NCBI GenBank assembly: GCA_963978895.1
Contig: OZ022240.1
Location: 14,265,720 to 14,329,719 of the forward strand
Origin: Erpobdella octoculata
Taxonomy: Eukaryota; Annelida; Clitellata; Hirudinida; Erpobdellidae
Direction: 5' to 3'
Length of the DNA stretch: 64,000 bases
In this document: piece by piece, positions 43,901 to 62,655 of the stretch
How positions within the stretch are numbered: the first letter of the stretch is position 1
Layout: each line of letters begins with the position of its first letter
Program-made: the position numbers and the translations under genes
Notes under the pieces: model-generated
What the model was told of the DNA's origin: nothing
Database searches by the model: none
What the model saw: the letters and a program-made list of their open reading frames with translations, nothing else

Positions 43901-45554
43901 CAGGGCCGTAACCAGCTATGGGGCCGGGGGATCAGGCCCTTTCACTTATGTTCAGGCCCCCCAGTTTTGGTCCGGCACCCCAGCTCAATCAGGCCCCCCC
44001 AGTTTTTTGTATTGCTGTCCAGTTCAACAAAGCAAATGTAGGTGGCTCATTTAATAAGTTGTTTGAATTTGCTATGGCGAAAGATGATAAATTGCGTAGG
44101 ATTTCACAAAACATGCCTCAAAATGCCATGTGTATCAACTATAATCACCAACTTCATCTTGTGGTTTCGCATGCTATGGAATCAGAGATAGAGACGAAAA
44201 CTTTTTCAGCTTATGTGAGCATTTGTATGTGTTTTTCCGCCAAACTTTTGTGGCAAACACTTATGGAAGTGACACAATAAAGCGGTTACTTGCTCAAAGA
44301 TGGACTGGCCACTATCAATCTGCAATGGTTATCAAAAACAACAGAGAGGAAATTTTGCAGACTCTCGAAATTGTTGCCAACTCAGAAAAAGCTCCGGCTG
44401 ATGTGTCGGTTGAATCAGCGAGGCTGCTCAACAAAATTTCAAAGTCGGAATTTTTTCAAACGCTATTGTCAGAATACTGAGCTTGCTGTCACCAGTCAAT
44501 GCTTTGTTGCAAGGTCACTCGAGCTAAAAAGAGCTTTCTTGCCTTGCAGTCTGCAGAAGTCCTTGATCAAATGGCAGATGCTGCTGGCTTTCCATCAGAT
44601 GATGATGAACATGTAGTGTCAGTAAAGCCCAGACAAGTTCAGAGCACCTGGCTGACCAGCTCTGTGGTCACCTCCACTTTGGGTAATCACCATGTAATTG
44701 GTTCTAAAGTTAATTCTCGCAAGCTCATGATAAGTGCTTTTTAAACACCATAGAATCTGTTCATTTTGAAATGAACCACCGGTATGGCAAGTCCAACTTG
44801 GCTTTGTTTCAATCTGTAGAATCCCTCGTTACATCATCTTAGAGCTTCTTTGTCGAGAAGTGCTTGGAACCACTCAGCCAGCTGCTTTGCTTCAACCAAG
44901 TTGCTCTCGCTGGCGAATTGGTTATTGCAATGCGACTGTACCGTAAACAATTCCAGCCAAATTCGTCGTTGAAAGATACAACATATGCAATGCTGCATTA
45001 CCATAACGCATTTCCGAATGTGTATCAGCTGTATGCCGGAGCAATCACCATCGGTGTGTCAACTGCTACGAGCGAGAGCAGTTTCTCCACTCTCATGCGG
45101 ATTCTGCGGCCTTATCGCCAATCAATGGGCCTTGAGCGTACATTTCAACTGGTACTAACTGCTGTTGAGAAGGATTTTACGCTAAAAGTAGATCTGAACA
45201 CCTTCGTATAAAAGTTTGCCCAGAAATCGCGCCGAATTGTTCTCTGACATTATGACCCATGTAATGTGTATTTTAATAAAAAATTTTGCGTAAATTATAA
45301 TTGTTTTGAAATGCTTTGTTATTGTTTTATTTACATGCTTCGGGAAGTTCTCATGTCGATTCAGAATATTTTCAAATTCAAATAAATATGGTAGATTAAG
45401 ATTCAAATGTCAATAGCTAATCCTGATTTTTGTGTGAAGCACATTTTGAGGGTCAAATCGCTGGAATGTGCAACCTATGTGAACATAAAATTTATACAGA
45501 GCCCCCCAAAAAGTTCTTGGGCCCCCCACTTCTAAATTTCTGGTTACGGCCCCG
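43901..45554 (+). mobile_element. hAT transposon with perfect TSD
   Basis: TIR CAGGGCCGTAACCAGCTATG and, on -, CGGGGCCGTAACCAGAAATT. TSD CGGCTTAT is identical at 43893-43900 and 45555-45562. The sub-terminal regions are GGCCCCCC-rich. It carries a broken transposase. Confidence 0.93.
43918..45211 (+). pseudogene. hAT transposase (DUF4371/ZMYM type), frameshifted
   Basis: Pieces in order: IKRLLAQRWTGHYQSAMVIK and EILQTLEIVANSEKAPADVS (44285-44470), RSLELKRAFLPCSLQKS (frameshifted, about 44500), and MEPLSQLLCFNQVALAGELV to NAFPNVYQLYAGAITIGVST with ATSESSFSTLMRILRPYRQS (44864-45211), the hATC dimerisation block. At least three frameshifts or deletions break it. The order and orientation match one hAT transposase. 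Confidence 0.85.
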
Positions 45555-45950
45555 CGGCTTATTAAATATTAAACGTAGATGTGCCGTAACGAATTTTTGA
45601 AGTGTAATAACAGAACACTAGATGATTGTGTTACATTTTAAATAATTGCTTAATAGTGGATAGTTACTGAGCAAGGATATCTTGATATAACAACTGGATG
45701 CACAATCTACTCTAGTAGGCCTAATGTTTTATTGCTTCTTATATCATTAATTATATAAAAATGAATGTTTGTATATATGTATATATATATGTCCTTTATG
45801 CATTGCTACACCATTCATCCGATCGTAATGAAATTTTCACACAACCTTGAGAGTCAATGGGAATCAAATATAGAGAAATTTTTTTTGAAATCCATCACAA
45901 AATGAGCGGAGCGGAGCGAGTGAGCGAGCTGGAACTAAATATATATGTAT

Positions 45951-46185
45951 GTGCGTATGTATGTATGTATGTATGTATGTATGTATGTATGTATGTATGT
46001 ATGTATGTATGTATGTATGTATGTGTATGTGCATGTATGTGTGTCTGTGTTTATGTATGTATGTATGTATGTATGTATGTATGTATGTATGTATGTATGT
46101 ATGTATGTATGTATGTATGTATGTATGTATGTATGTATGTATGTATGTATGTATGTATTATGTATGTATGTATGTGTGTGTTTTA
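45951..46185. repeat. (ATGT)n tract, left of the retroelement
   Basis: Nearly pure ATGT units with one TGTGTATGTGCATG interruption near 46022. The array continues at 49218-49302 on the other side of the retroelement. Confidence 0.95.
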
Positions 46186-46190
46186 ACTCT

Positions 46191-49100
46191 TTGCGAGCTT
46201 TCGTCGCCGAAGGTCTTCAGAAGAAGAACCTCTCATTTTTAGCGTTTCGGCCCTTAAACTTCTTGACGCTTTTAAGAGAGAGGTGGGCCCACGTCCGTTG
46301 ATCAGGCGGACGCCCTTCGGCGAGAAAAATTTCCAAATTCCTAACTTGAAACACGAAAATTCAAAATTCAGCAGAAAACTGTTCGAAACAAAACTTGAAA
46401 TCGCCGGAACGATTATCGCCCAATGTAAACAAGGCTAAACCATTTCGTGTGCATCTTGTAGCGCTTTCTTTTTTCTATTAGCGAAAATCCAAAAAGATGC
46501 AGCTTCAGCTGTCTGGGAGATCTCCTTGATGGCTCGAGTTTTTTCTCGGTTTGAAAAACCAAGAGCTTTCAGCAGTTTTAACATTGAGCTGCTAACCAAC
46601 CCTCGAACGCCAACCTCGACTGCAAAAATTTCAGTCCTGAACCCTTTGGCATTCAAATCACATGCTAACTCCCTATATCTCTCCTCTTTGAAAATATTGC
46701 TAGATTCCATGTTACTTTCCCATGGCACAGAGAGTTCAATCAGGAACATTGTCTTGGCCAAGTCAGAATATACAATTATATCCGGCTTTAAGCCGCTATA
46801 TCTCACGGCTTCTGGAAATTTTCTTTCGCCATCCAAATCAGCCGAAACCGACCAATCGTCGGCAGCACCCATCACACATTCAAAGTCTCTTGTAGATCTG
46901 AACCTGTGGAACTTCAGATTGCCTTCTCTCAAAAAGTAGATTTTCCTTTTCTGCTGTATTCCTCTTGTCTTTGCTTTCTTACACGCTTCTTTGACGAAGT
47001 CAAGCAATTTTCGGAGTACTTGGTTATGACGCCAAGTGTACCTCCCGTGTGAAAGTGAAAACGAACAACAGGAAAGAACGTGAATGAGAGTCTCCGATTG
47101 CCCGCATAACATGCACGAATCATCGTCTTTCAACTTCCATCTTCGAAGATTGCTGGATGACGGCAGTTGATCATAAACAGATCTAATCAAAAAAGACAAA
47201 CGTAGTGGTGTGTATTGCCAAATGTCTTTCCAAGAAAGTGAACGCTGAACAGCATTTTCCCATGTCGTCCAGTCTCCTTGTTGAGATAACTGAACAAACT
47301 TAATCATTCTCTGGGACTCGATAGCTTTCTTTCTTTCCTGAATGACCAGACTTGTTCGTTCACTGGTGCTGGCTTTTGACCACCAAATTCGATGGGTTGA
47401 CCCGAGACCCCGTTTGTCCTGTTGAACTGCCCCAACTCTTTCTGTCCAACGTAAAGAGGCTTCAGCTTCTGCGATCTCCTTTCTGGCTACCCATTTCTTT
47501 CCGGACTTTACAAGAGGTCCCATCTCCACAATTCTTTGATCCGAAGAGTTATCCAGCATTAGTTGCGTACGGATCTTGTTTATCTTAAACTCCTCAACCA
47601 AAGACTTCAGTGGCAACCTCAGTTTGGCAGTCTTGCTGTACAAAGCTACCGAAGAAAATCCCGGAGGCAGACCCAACCATTTCCTTGTAAATTTATTCAT
47701 CCTCCTTTCTAGCTTTTCTACCAATGGTAAGCTCATCTCATACATTGATAGAGGCCAAAGCAATTTCGGTAATAGAACAAACTGAAGCAACCACAATTTG
47801 AACCTGCTCTGGAGTGGGGCCGCATCAATTTTCTTCATATCTTCAAATGCCGATCGAAGAACCTCAGAACACCGTCCAGTGTCGTTAAGCGAATCGTCAT
47901 ACCACCTTCCCAGGCTCTTAACCGGTTCTTCTCTCAATGTTGGGATCCTGTTGCCAGCAACTGAAAACGTCACGTTGTCGTTGATCTTGCCTCGTCGCAG
48001 AGATAAGCTTCTTGACTTGGTTGCTTTGAAACTCATGCCGCACCATGATAGCAGCCCGCTGAATGCATCAAGAGCTCGTCGCATTGAGATACATTTGTTT
48101 AGAACCAAAGTTGTATCATCCATGAAGGTCTTCACCGATGGCATCAAGATACCTTTGCCAACGTAAGCTTCTTCCACGCGAGAACCCACTGCATTCAGAA
48201 GCAGCTGCATCGCTAATACGAAGAGAATGGGTGAAATTGAGCAGCCCATTGCTATGCCAACCTCTAACTGGAACCATTCTGTTGAACAGGAGGACGTAGA
48301 CAACCTCAATTTGAAATGTCCGAAATACTGTTGCCACATTTCTATCACAAAATTTGGAACATGATGCGATCTGAGAGTTCTCCACAACATTTGGTGACGA
48401 ACGGCTCCATAAGCATTGGCAAAGTCTAACCAGACAATGTGCAAGCTGAGACGATTTTCTTTAGCTCTTTTCAATGCTTCCCAGATCACTGACGAATTTT
48501 CGATGCATCCTGGTACTCCTGGCACTCCTCCCTTCTGAACAGACCTGTCGATGTAATTGTTTTGAATTACATAGCTTGTCAGTCTCCGAGCAAGGACAGC
48601 AAAAAATATCTTTCCCTCGACGTTTAACAATGAAATTGGGCGAAATTGATGTATTTCCTTCGAGTCTTTTTCTTTCGGAATAAAGATACCTTCTGCTCTT
48701 TGCCATTCGCTTTCAATTCTTCTTCTTTCCCAAGAGCCCACGAGTAGAAAATGCAATAATCTCAATACTTCTGGGCATTTTTTGTAGACGAGATATGGCA
48801 CCCCATTTGGTCCAGGAGCAGATCTGTTTCTTGTTCTGTAGAGAAATTGAGTAACTTCGAGTAACGAAATCATGCCTTCTCTGAAAGAAAAGTTTGGAAG
48901 TGGGATTTCTGGAAGATCGGTTCTTTCTTCTAACTGCTGATCTCCACGCGGGTCACGGAATGCGGACCGAAAATATTCATCGAGCGTTGCTTTGTCTGCT
49001 TGAAGCGTTCCTGACTTGGGTGGGTCCAGTAAATTTCTTCCATATTTGAATGGGTCTTTGATGAACTGAAACCTGGCATTTCTCTTATCTCTTTTCTTTA

Positions 49101-49217
49101 TCCGAAAACGCTCGGCCTTCATTAGGGCAGACAAACGACGCCCCAAACTCTGCCGCAGCTCTGCGAGACCAGCTTTTTCATTTTCCTGGGCTCTTTTCCA
49201 CCGCTTTCGTAACAGCA
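46191..49217 (-). mobile_element. R2-type non-LTR retrotransposon inserted in (ATGT)n
   Basis: (ATGT)n lies on both sides. On - the order is ORF (49218-46435) and a 244 bp 3' UTR ending GCTCGCAAAGAGTTAAAAC before ACACACATACATAC. There is no poly(A). The 5' end is probably truncated, since no N-terminal zinc fingers or 5' UTR are present. Confidence 0.85.
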
Positions 49218-49218
49218 T
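46435..49218 (-). CDS. reverse transcriptase with restriction-like endonuclease (R2/Hero-like)
   Basis: 927 codons without interruption. [20 protein letters not shown] (about 130-148), [20 protein letters not shown] (192-211), [11 protein letters not shown] with catalytic Asp (263-273), [17 protein letters not shown] (321-337), FMDD catalytic pair (365-368). C-terminus: CCHC knuckle [17 protein letters not shown] (702-718), then a PD-(D/E)xK-type endonuclease, KPDIIVYS (811) and IELSVPWE (827). This order defines site-specific early-branching non-LTR elements (R2, NeSL, Hero), not APE-type LINEs. The start ATG overlaps the last (ATGT) unit, so the true N-terminus is missing. The protein would nick DNA and prime cDNA on it. 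The intact frame implies a young insertion. Confidence 0.92.
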   Translation of the reverse strand: MLLRKRWKRAQENEKAGLAELRQSLGRRLSALMKAERFRIKKRDKRNARFQFIKDPFKYGRNLLDPPKSGTLQADKATLDEYFRSAFRDPRGDQQLEERTDLPEIPLPNFSFREGMISLLEVTQFLYRTRNRSAPGPNGVPYLVYKKCPEVLRLLHFLLVGSWERRRIESEWQRAEGIFIPKEKDSKEIHQFRPISLLNVEGKIFFAVLARRLTSYVIQNNYIDRSVQKGGVPGVPGCIENSSVIWEALKRAKENRLSLHIVWLDFANAYGAVRHQMLWRTLRSHHVPNFVIEMWQQYFGHFKLRLSTSSCSTEWFQLEVGIAMGCSISPILFVLAMQLLLNAVGSRVEEAYVGKGILMPSVKTFMDDTTLVLNKCISMRRALDAFSGLLSWCGMSFKATKSRSLSLRRGKINDNVTFSVAGNRIPTLREEPVKSLGRWYDDSLNDTGRCSEVLRSAFEDMKKIDAAPLQSRFKLWLLQFVLLPKLLWPLSMYEMSLPLVEKLERRMNKFTRKWLGLPPGFSSVALYSKTAKLRLPLKSLVEEFKINKIRTQLMLDNSSDQRIVEMGPLVKSGKKWVARKEIAEAEASLRWTERVGAVQQDKRGLGSTHRIWWSKASTSERTSLVIQERKKAIESQRMIKFVQLSQQGDWTTWENAVQRSLSWKDIWQYTPLRLSFLIRSVYDQLPSSSNLRRWKLKDDDSCMLCGQSETLIHVLSCCSFSLSHGRYTWRHNQVLRKLLDFVKEACKKAKTRGIQQKRKIYFLREGNLKFHRFRSTRDFECVMGAADDWSVSADLDGERKFPEAVRYSGLKPDIIVYSDLAKTMFLIELSVPWESNMESSNIFKEERYRELACDLNAKGFRTEIFAVEVGVRGLVSSSMLKLLKALGFSNREKTRAIKEISQTAEAASFWIFANRKKKALQDAHEMV

Positions 49219-49302
49219 GTATGTATGTATGTATGTATGTATGTATGTATGTATGTATGTATGTATGTATGTATGTATGTATGTATGTATGTATGTATGT
49301 AT
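49218..49302. repeat. (ATGT)n tract, right of the retroelement
   Basis: About 21 ATGT units that resume the array at 45951-46185. Confidence 0.95.
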
Positions 49303-50270
49303 GAAGAATCGGATCTAGGGGGGGGGGCAACTGAGAGCGAAAGAATGAGCGGGAAAGCGACAGGGAACGGATAACGACCGGAAGCGAAAAAGAAACGCAT
49401 TATGTAAACCTCTAAAAACCCCGGGCAATATGTATGTATGTATGTATGTATGTCCTTTATGCATTGCTACACCATTCATCCGATCGTAATTAAATTTTCA
49501 CACAACTTTGAGAGTCAAGGGGAATCAAATATAGAGAAAAAATTTGAAATCCGTCTCAAAATGAGCGGAGTGGAGCGGGTGAGCGAGCGGGGCTATATAT
49601 ATATACATACATAAATGAGCGGAAACGGAAGCCAACTGAGAGCGAAAGATCGAGCGGGAAAGGGAACGCGACCGAGAAAGCGACCGGGAACGGGAAAGCA
49701 ACCGGGAGCGGAAAAGCGACCGAGGGAGGAAAAGTGACCGGGAGCGGGAAAGCAACCCGGAACGGGAAATCGACCGGGAGGGGGAAAAAACCGGAAACGG
49801 GAAAGCGTCTGAGAGCGGAAAAACGGCCTGGAGCAAAAAACCGACCGGGAACGGGAAAGCGACCGGGAGGAAAAACCGACCGAAAACGGGAGAGCAAGCA
49901 GGACCGAGAAAGCGACCGGGAGCGGGAAAACACGTGGGGAAGAAAACGGGAGCGAGAGAGACAAGCATTAGAAAAACCTTTAAAAACCCCGGGCAACGCC
50001 GGGTACCTCCGCTAGTATCATAAATATAAATAAGTTGATGTAACAAACTACAAAAGCATCAGTAGTTATATAATACTACTAAAAATCTTGATGTAACTTT
50101 GACATAATTGGCTAAATTGTCTAGGCCTACTAGAGTAGGTTGTGGATCCAGTTGTTATATCAAGATATCCTTGTTACTGAGATATAGCAATTTACGTAAG
50201 GAGTATATATCTCAATTCTGCAATATAACATGTAAGGGACAGTTGCGTCTTTTCCTGACAGCTTAATAAA

Positions 50271-50385
50271 TTTTAAACGTAGATGTGCCGTAACGAATTT
50301 TTGAAGTTTAATAACAGAACACTAGATGATTGTGCTGCATTATAAATAAATACTTAATAGTGGATAGTTACTGAGAAATAGCGTT
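50271..50385 (+). repeat. second copy of the 45575-45671 sequence
   Basis: TTAAACGTAGATGTGCCGTA through CAGAACACTAGATGATTGTG to GTGGATAGTTACTGAG repeats 45575-45671 at about 90 percent, but here without the MITE insertion. It supplies an empty-site reference. Confidence 0.85.
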
Positions 50386-50389
50386 TAAC

Positions 50390-51420
50390 GTAAGCGCTAT
50401 AGCGTGCTGTGTGTAGCGAACATCCGCCGTGAGCCTCAGACCATAGATAATCTATATCTATGCCTCAGACTATATATTGTTTACGTTTAGAAACAAATCT
50501 ATTTCTTAGGAATTTGTGAGAGTGTCTTGAATTTGAGTGCATATTATAACTTAAAACAGCTTTATCTTTTATTACCGATATTTAAAAAAAAAAAAGTGAA
50601 ATTTATTTACGAGTCTGCTAGTTTAACCCATACATTTAGTCTACCTCATAGATATATATGGTCTAGTCTGGTCTACCTATTTCCATACTGAGCGAGTCTG
50701 CTATAACTCCAGTTGTTTTTCTAACATGATCTCTTAGAGTTTTATTAGCACTATAATTCTTATCACAACAATCACATTTAAATGTGTTCATTTTGTTTTG
50801 ATACTTTAACAATAGAATTGATATGATAGAAACACGAAAAAACCGCAACGTTACTGCACATAAACAAGATGAATAATGACTATTCATAGCCAAACAAGCT
50901 GCTGTTATCTGATTGGCTGCTGCCATTTTATCTCAGTCTGGTCAGCAGGTGCTTGTCAGATAACTCCGTACACGAATAGGCGATATTATGACAATATTTA
51001 TTTACACATTCATTGTCGGGGACGAACAACAAAAGTTGGGAGCAACGATTGATCTGAGAATGAGCATATTCTAAATACACCACGGGAACTTTGGAAGTAG
51101 GCGTTACTATTTAAGCTAATTAATATGCACGTGAAATGGCTCACGACAGACTAAATTTTCGCCCGCGACAGGTTTAGATTAATGGCCGTAGAGAATAGAA
51201 GGGTGGAAAACACTTTAATTATTACTTTTGAGAGATCGAAGTTTGCGCTCAACAACGTACCATATTTTAATTTATGTATTTATTTCAAACTAACAGATTT
51301 CTGAGTTCTTTGGTGCGACCATAAATATATAAACAAATAATCGGTATCGCTAACTTTAGCAATATAAAAAATATAATACAATTAAATACAAGTATAGCAC
51401 CTTTTCTACTAATATAACAA
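50390..51420. other. RWDD2-like gene upstream region; no gene certain
   Basis: An ORF on - at 50663-50926 includes FKCDCCDKNYSANKTLRDHV, a C2H2-like finger lacking the last His. It is too weak to call. ATATATGG/CTATATCTATG blocks and CAGCCAATCAGATAACAGC (near 50905) are dispersed-repeat pieces. The promoter of the RWDD2-like gene should lie within about 51000-51420. No TATA box is clear. Confidence 0.4.
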
Positions 51421-52374
51421 ATGGAATCAAGAGAAAGCAAAGCGCTCTCAGAGTTTGAAATATTGCAAAGCATGTACCCCACAGAGTTAAAAGTAGACGA
51501 CGCTTCGTGCTTGGCCGACCTTAGGAGTTTTGTAGAACAGGCACCTTCAGTAGAACAAGGCTGTTTCAATAGAAGATTGAGATATAACCTTAAATTGGGG
51601 ACATTTGAAAAAGTTACTAACTAAGGGTTCTACTTGCAATTTTTTGGTTGCTAGCTCTACCTTCTAATAAATCAGATTTTTGTTTTATGGCCACAGGATG
51701 ACCTGGAAGTTACATTTGATCTGCCTTCGAGCTACCCAGACACACTCCCAGATGTTTCGATAAGAGGTGGTGTGACATTCTCAAACAAAGAAATTTCTGA
51801 CATGACTTCTGATTTGTATGATTTCATGAAAAAGAATTTTATAAATGGTGAACCATATGCACTGGAAATTATCCAATGGATAAGTGAGAACTCTAAGCAT
51901 TATTTTAGAAAAACTAAACAGGAATTATCTTCGAATCCTATAGTACTAAATAAGGATCAAAATGTTAGATACTGGATTTACTGCCACCACATTTATAACA
52001 GAAATAAACGTAAAACAATTCTGGACGCTGCCAAGGAGTTCAATTTAACTGGCTTTAGCTGTCCTGGGAAACCAGGAATAATTTGCATTGAAGGACCGAA
52101 AAAAAATGCTGACGAGTTTTGGCATGTAGTAAGATCTCTACAATGGAAAAAAATCATGCTAAAGCATCAAGAGTGTGAGTCAGACAATAATGCAGTACAA
52201 GAACCCCATCCTTGGAAAAAGTATGAAACTTTTGAAGAGAAGTGTTTTCAATCACCAGGCTGTAGAGATGGTCACACAGATACAGGTCAACTTCTCCAAT
52301 ATTTGCAAGCACATAATTGTCAACATATGTTTTCAATATTTTTTGGTGTAAATTCTGGCGATTCTACCAATTAA
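51421..52374 (+). CDS. RWD domain-containing protein 2 (RWDD2-like), two exons
   Basis: Exons 51421-51612 and 51697-52374 join in phase 0 (GAAAAA|GTTACT with CCACAG|GATGAC) to give 289 residues; human RWDD2A is about 292. The N-terminal RWD domain (about 1-120) shows ALSEFEILQSMYPTELKV and then DLPSSYPDTLPDVSIRG, the Y-P-x-x-x-P signature of this protein-interaction fold. The C-terminal DUF1115 (about 165-240) shows YWIYCHHIYNRNKRKTILD, GFSCPGKPGIICIEG and WKKIMLKHQE. The molecular role of RWDD2 proteins is not well established. The intron is only 84 bp. AATAAA is at about 52391. Its 3' end faces that of ALG11, 930 bp away. Whether it equals RWDD2A or RWDD2B cannot be decided. Confidence 0.93.
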
Positions 52375-52969
52375 AAAAATTGCTTTTCTTGAAATAAACT
52401 TTTTAATACCGATATAAATGTATAGATTTTGTTTAAATAACAACATATTTTGACTTCTAGAGTTTAGATCCTAGGCTTTTATGAAGAAGATACTCTGGCA
52501 GTAGTACCAAACTAATTTTAGTTATTAAAGTTGCCTGCATAACTTGTTGAAATTAGTTTGATCCTAAATTTTTTATGATGATAAATGCTGCTCACTATAA
52601 TGATAATGACACCAGACATGTACTGCTGCAAACCAAAAATATAGATGTTTCTGCTAAGAAACAATATGTAATATTAAATTTTAAAAAAAACAAGTGATCA
52701 AAAAAGTTTTACAAATAACGCTTATAATTTACAAACTTAAAGTGTATACAAAGCCTGGTGAAATTAAAAAAGCATGTAGTTTCTAAAAATTTATTTCCTG
52801 CTATTTCTTATTCAATTTTCAAGGTTTTATGACTTTATAAGCATCAATTGCTAACTAATTTATCAATTTGAATTAATCTCACTCACAAATTAACGCTCAC
52901 ATGATTTAACATCTTAAGCACCCTGCCTGTGCAAAAAACTTAAATCCTGTTTTGGCTTCATCTTTTTGT

Positions 52970-53055
52970 TTCAGAGGCTGTCTCAAGAGTGCTAAAAATA
53001 GACTGTTTGCAGTTACTGGCCCAAGGTTCAAAACTGTCCCGCCATAGGTCACTTT
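52970..53055 (+). pseudogene. LINE ORF2 C-terminal relic
   Basis: SRVLKNRLFAVTGPRFKTVP matches the LINE C-terminal signature also seen at 23661-23852. It is a short decayed remnant between the two convergent genes. Confidence 0.5.
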
Positions 53056-53304
53056 TACAGCCTTGGTTGAAAATTTTTTGAAGAGTTTAAAAATGGTTAT
53101 GTTTTGTAGTTCTAAAAACCATAAATGAATTTATGCCACCCTCAAGATGTCATTAATTTTCTCTTTATGATTACCATGAACTCTGAAAACCACCTGATTA
53201 CAGTTTATTCACCTATCTCATTATAAACATATTTGATTAGAGATTTGGACTAAATAAAATAACGATTAAAATTAAAGCACTTGTCCCACCAACATGCAGC
53301 CATT

Positions 53305-60896
<7,592 letters not shown>

Positions 60897-60965
60897 CAAA
60901 GATCTGTAAATATTTAATACAAACTTTTATTATCTCATTACTTGGAAGACTTCTACATATATATA

Positions 60966-61870
60966 CTAGAGATAGCCCGTCAAAAATGACGGAAGTTTTA
61001 AAATACGGCGCCCGTTATTATAAAAATAGTCAACAAAAACAAAATGACATTTGATAACCATAAAAAAATTTATATATAAGCAAATTTAATTAAATCTTTT
61101 ATTGGGTTTAAATTTTTAATTTACTAACGTATTTCATATAAATTCAAAGGATGTGAAAATTAAAGTGTGCAATAATTAGTTATTATTATTAAAGAATTTC
61201 AGTATACACGACATTTCTTGTGAATTGACGGCCATCGTTGAGAAGTGGTCCTTGCTGTGGATTTGGTTCAATATGTACTTTAACTTGACGGGAATTTCTT
61301 GATAGAGAGAGAGTGACATACAGTTGTCCGTGAGAAAATACTGCTGTTTCTAATTGAATTCCTACGTGGTCGAATGATTGCCCTTGACTTTTGTTCATCG
61401 TGATTGCGTAAACTGGTATGATCGGAAATTGCCTTCGTTTTAAAATGAATGGAAGAGTGGTTTCTGATGGAGCTAAATCAATGCGAGGAATAAGAACGGA
61501 ATCTCCCTTATTGCATTCAGAGATAATTTTTGCTTTGATGCAATTTTGCGCGAGCTCTTCAATCACTAAACGTGTTCCATTACACATGCCCTTTTTCGGA
61601 TTAAGATTTCTTAACAGCATTATGATGACTCCTTTTTTCAATAGCAAAGCATGAGGAGGCATTCCTGAAGGGGTCTGTTCATTAAGAAATTCAACTGGAA
61701 AATTGAGAGTATCATTTGGGTCCTCGCTAACTAATGAATCAGCGCTATAGTAAATTTGTGCATCGCCATGGATTAATTCAATTATTCGTCGATTCATTTC
61801 TAGTGTCTGTGCGTTTGTTGGAGCAGCAATGACTCTCTTTGACAGCTCTTCCGTTGACATATGCTCAATG
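60966..61870 (-). mobile_element. autonomous-type Helitron, 3' part
   Basis: On - the helicase ORF ends at 61189. Then 200 bp of UTR reaches a perfect hairpin CCGTCA-TTTT-TGACGG (60992-60977), 7 nt, and CTAG (60969-60966) followed by T. This is the classical Helitron 3' terminus. The 5' part is cut by (TA)n at 61870. The end lies 70 nt upstream of the ALG11 start codon. Confidence 0.88.
61189..61867 (-). pseudogene. PIF1-like helicase C-terminus of a Helitron
   Basis: About 225 residues: [20 protein letters not shown], then [20 protein letters not shown] with [20 protein letters not shown], then [20 protein letters not shown] (helicase motif V/VI region, T-x-N-K-S-Q-G-Q) and [15 protein letters not shown]. 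This is the C-terminal third of the Helitron Rep-helicase. The Rep/HUH nuclease and Walker A region are absent: the frame begins at a (TA)n junction, so it is a fragment though free of stops. Confidence 0.9.
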
Positions 61871-61877
61871 TATATAT

Positions 61878-62118
<241 letters not shown>

Positions 62119-62130
62119 TTTCTTTCAGGC

Positions 62131-62275
62131 ACGCGCTATTAAAGACAATAGACCATTTTGCGTTTATTATTTTTTTAGACAGACATTCTAAATTTTTCAA
62201 ACTACATACATTCTTTGATTCAACTCGGGCTAACGGACCGTTTCGACTAATATTGTCATCCTCAGAGCCCATTTA
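62131..62275 (-). mobile_element. Penelope-like 3' terminal repeat (pLTR) ending at (TA)n
   Basis: After the ORF and UTR, the element restarts on -: hammerhead (62270-62227), then [28 protein letters not shown], then (TA)n. A repeat of the ORF start at the 3' end is the pLTR arrangement of Penelope-like elements. Confidence 0.8.
62227..62270 (-). ncRNA. hammerhead-type ribozyme in a Penelope-like terminal repeat, copy 3
   Basis: On -: stem I GGGCT, core CTGAGGA, T, stem II GAC/GTC with loop AATATTA, GAA, stem III ACGGTCCGT, T (cleavage position), stem I return AGCCC. Stems I and III differ from copies 1 and 2 yet remain fully paired. Confidence 0.8.
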
Positions 62276-62279
62276 AAAT

Positions 62280-62655
62280 TTAAACCAAACGTCGACGCAA
62301 GAAACGATACAATGAAATAAACAATAAAACCAGGTAGAGCGTACCTACCCTAGATATTAGAATATCGTAAAATGAACTGAGATAAAAATAATAGAAATAT
62401 GTATTAAGAAAGTTCAAATAATTTAAAAATAAAATAGTATGTACAAGAATATGGCTATGGTCGTAATTTGCTTATAGAAGAATACAATGTAAAATTACAA
62501 ACATGAACATGTTATTTTATTTTTTTCTTCTTATTGTTATATTACCACTATAAAGTAGAATAGGCAATTCAACGGGTTTGTCATCTCCCGGCGGGAATTC
62601 ACATTGGTCCCCTTCAGGATTTCCACTGAGGTCACTGTTGATGCCATGGGCGCCA
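62280..62655 (-). other. Penelope-like 3' UTR
   Basis: Non-coding stretch between the polyprotein stop and the hammerhead-bearing terminal repeat. No other feature is seen. Confidence 0.6.

Larger units (their letters stand above)
43757..45625. mobile_element. inverted-repeat element split by a hAT insertion
   Basis: The outer arms are ATCTAGTGTTCTGTTATTAA with CTTCAAAAATTCGTTACGGC at left and the complement at 45570-45625. Part of the right arm is repeated at 50271-50385. Inside, a GAAAAGACGCGACTTTCACT hairpin precedes the hAT insertion. Confidence 0.75.
45754..50015 (+). mobile_element. Helitron units in tandem, hosting a retroelement
   Basis: The first unit starts at about 45756 (ATATAAAAATGAATGTTTGT), has the family blocks to 45935, then (ATGT)n. 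After the retroelement it resumes at 49303 and ends prematurely at AAAAACCCCGGGCAATA (49430). A second unit follows (49430-50015) with its own 5' signature, GC-rich body, hairpin CCCCGGGCAACGCCGGG and CTAG at 50012-50015. Confidence 0.8.
45672..50173. mobile_element. MITE (family of 14882-15109) split by a 4.3 kb Helitron
   Basis: Ends CAAGGATATCTTGATATAAC on both sides, TSD TTACTGAG identical at 45664-45671 and 50174-50181. Left part 45672-45749, right part 50017-50173. Together they rebuild the 228 bp MITE. The break is at TATATCAT, with TATCAT present on both sides of the insertion. Confidence 0.9.

Noticed and set aside
45857..46301. Met-Tyr-Val-Cys and Thr-Tyr-Ile-His repeat ORFs
   Set aside because: They are frame translations of (ATGT)n and (CATA)n.
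46526..48683. several + strand ORFs opposite the 927-codon RT ORF
   Set aside because: They are shadows of the reverse transcriptase. Only the minus frame shows RT and endonuclease motifs in order.
50663..50926. C2H2 zinc-finger gene on -
   Set aside because: It has a single finger lacking the last His, lies in repeat-like DNA, and has no exon support.
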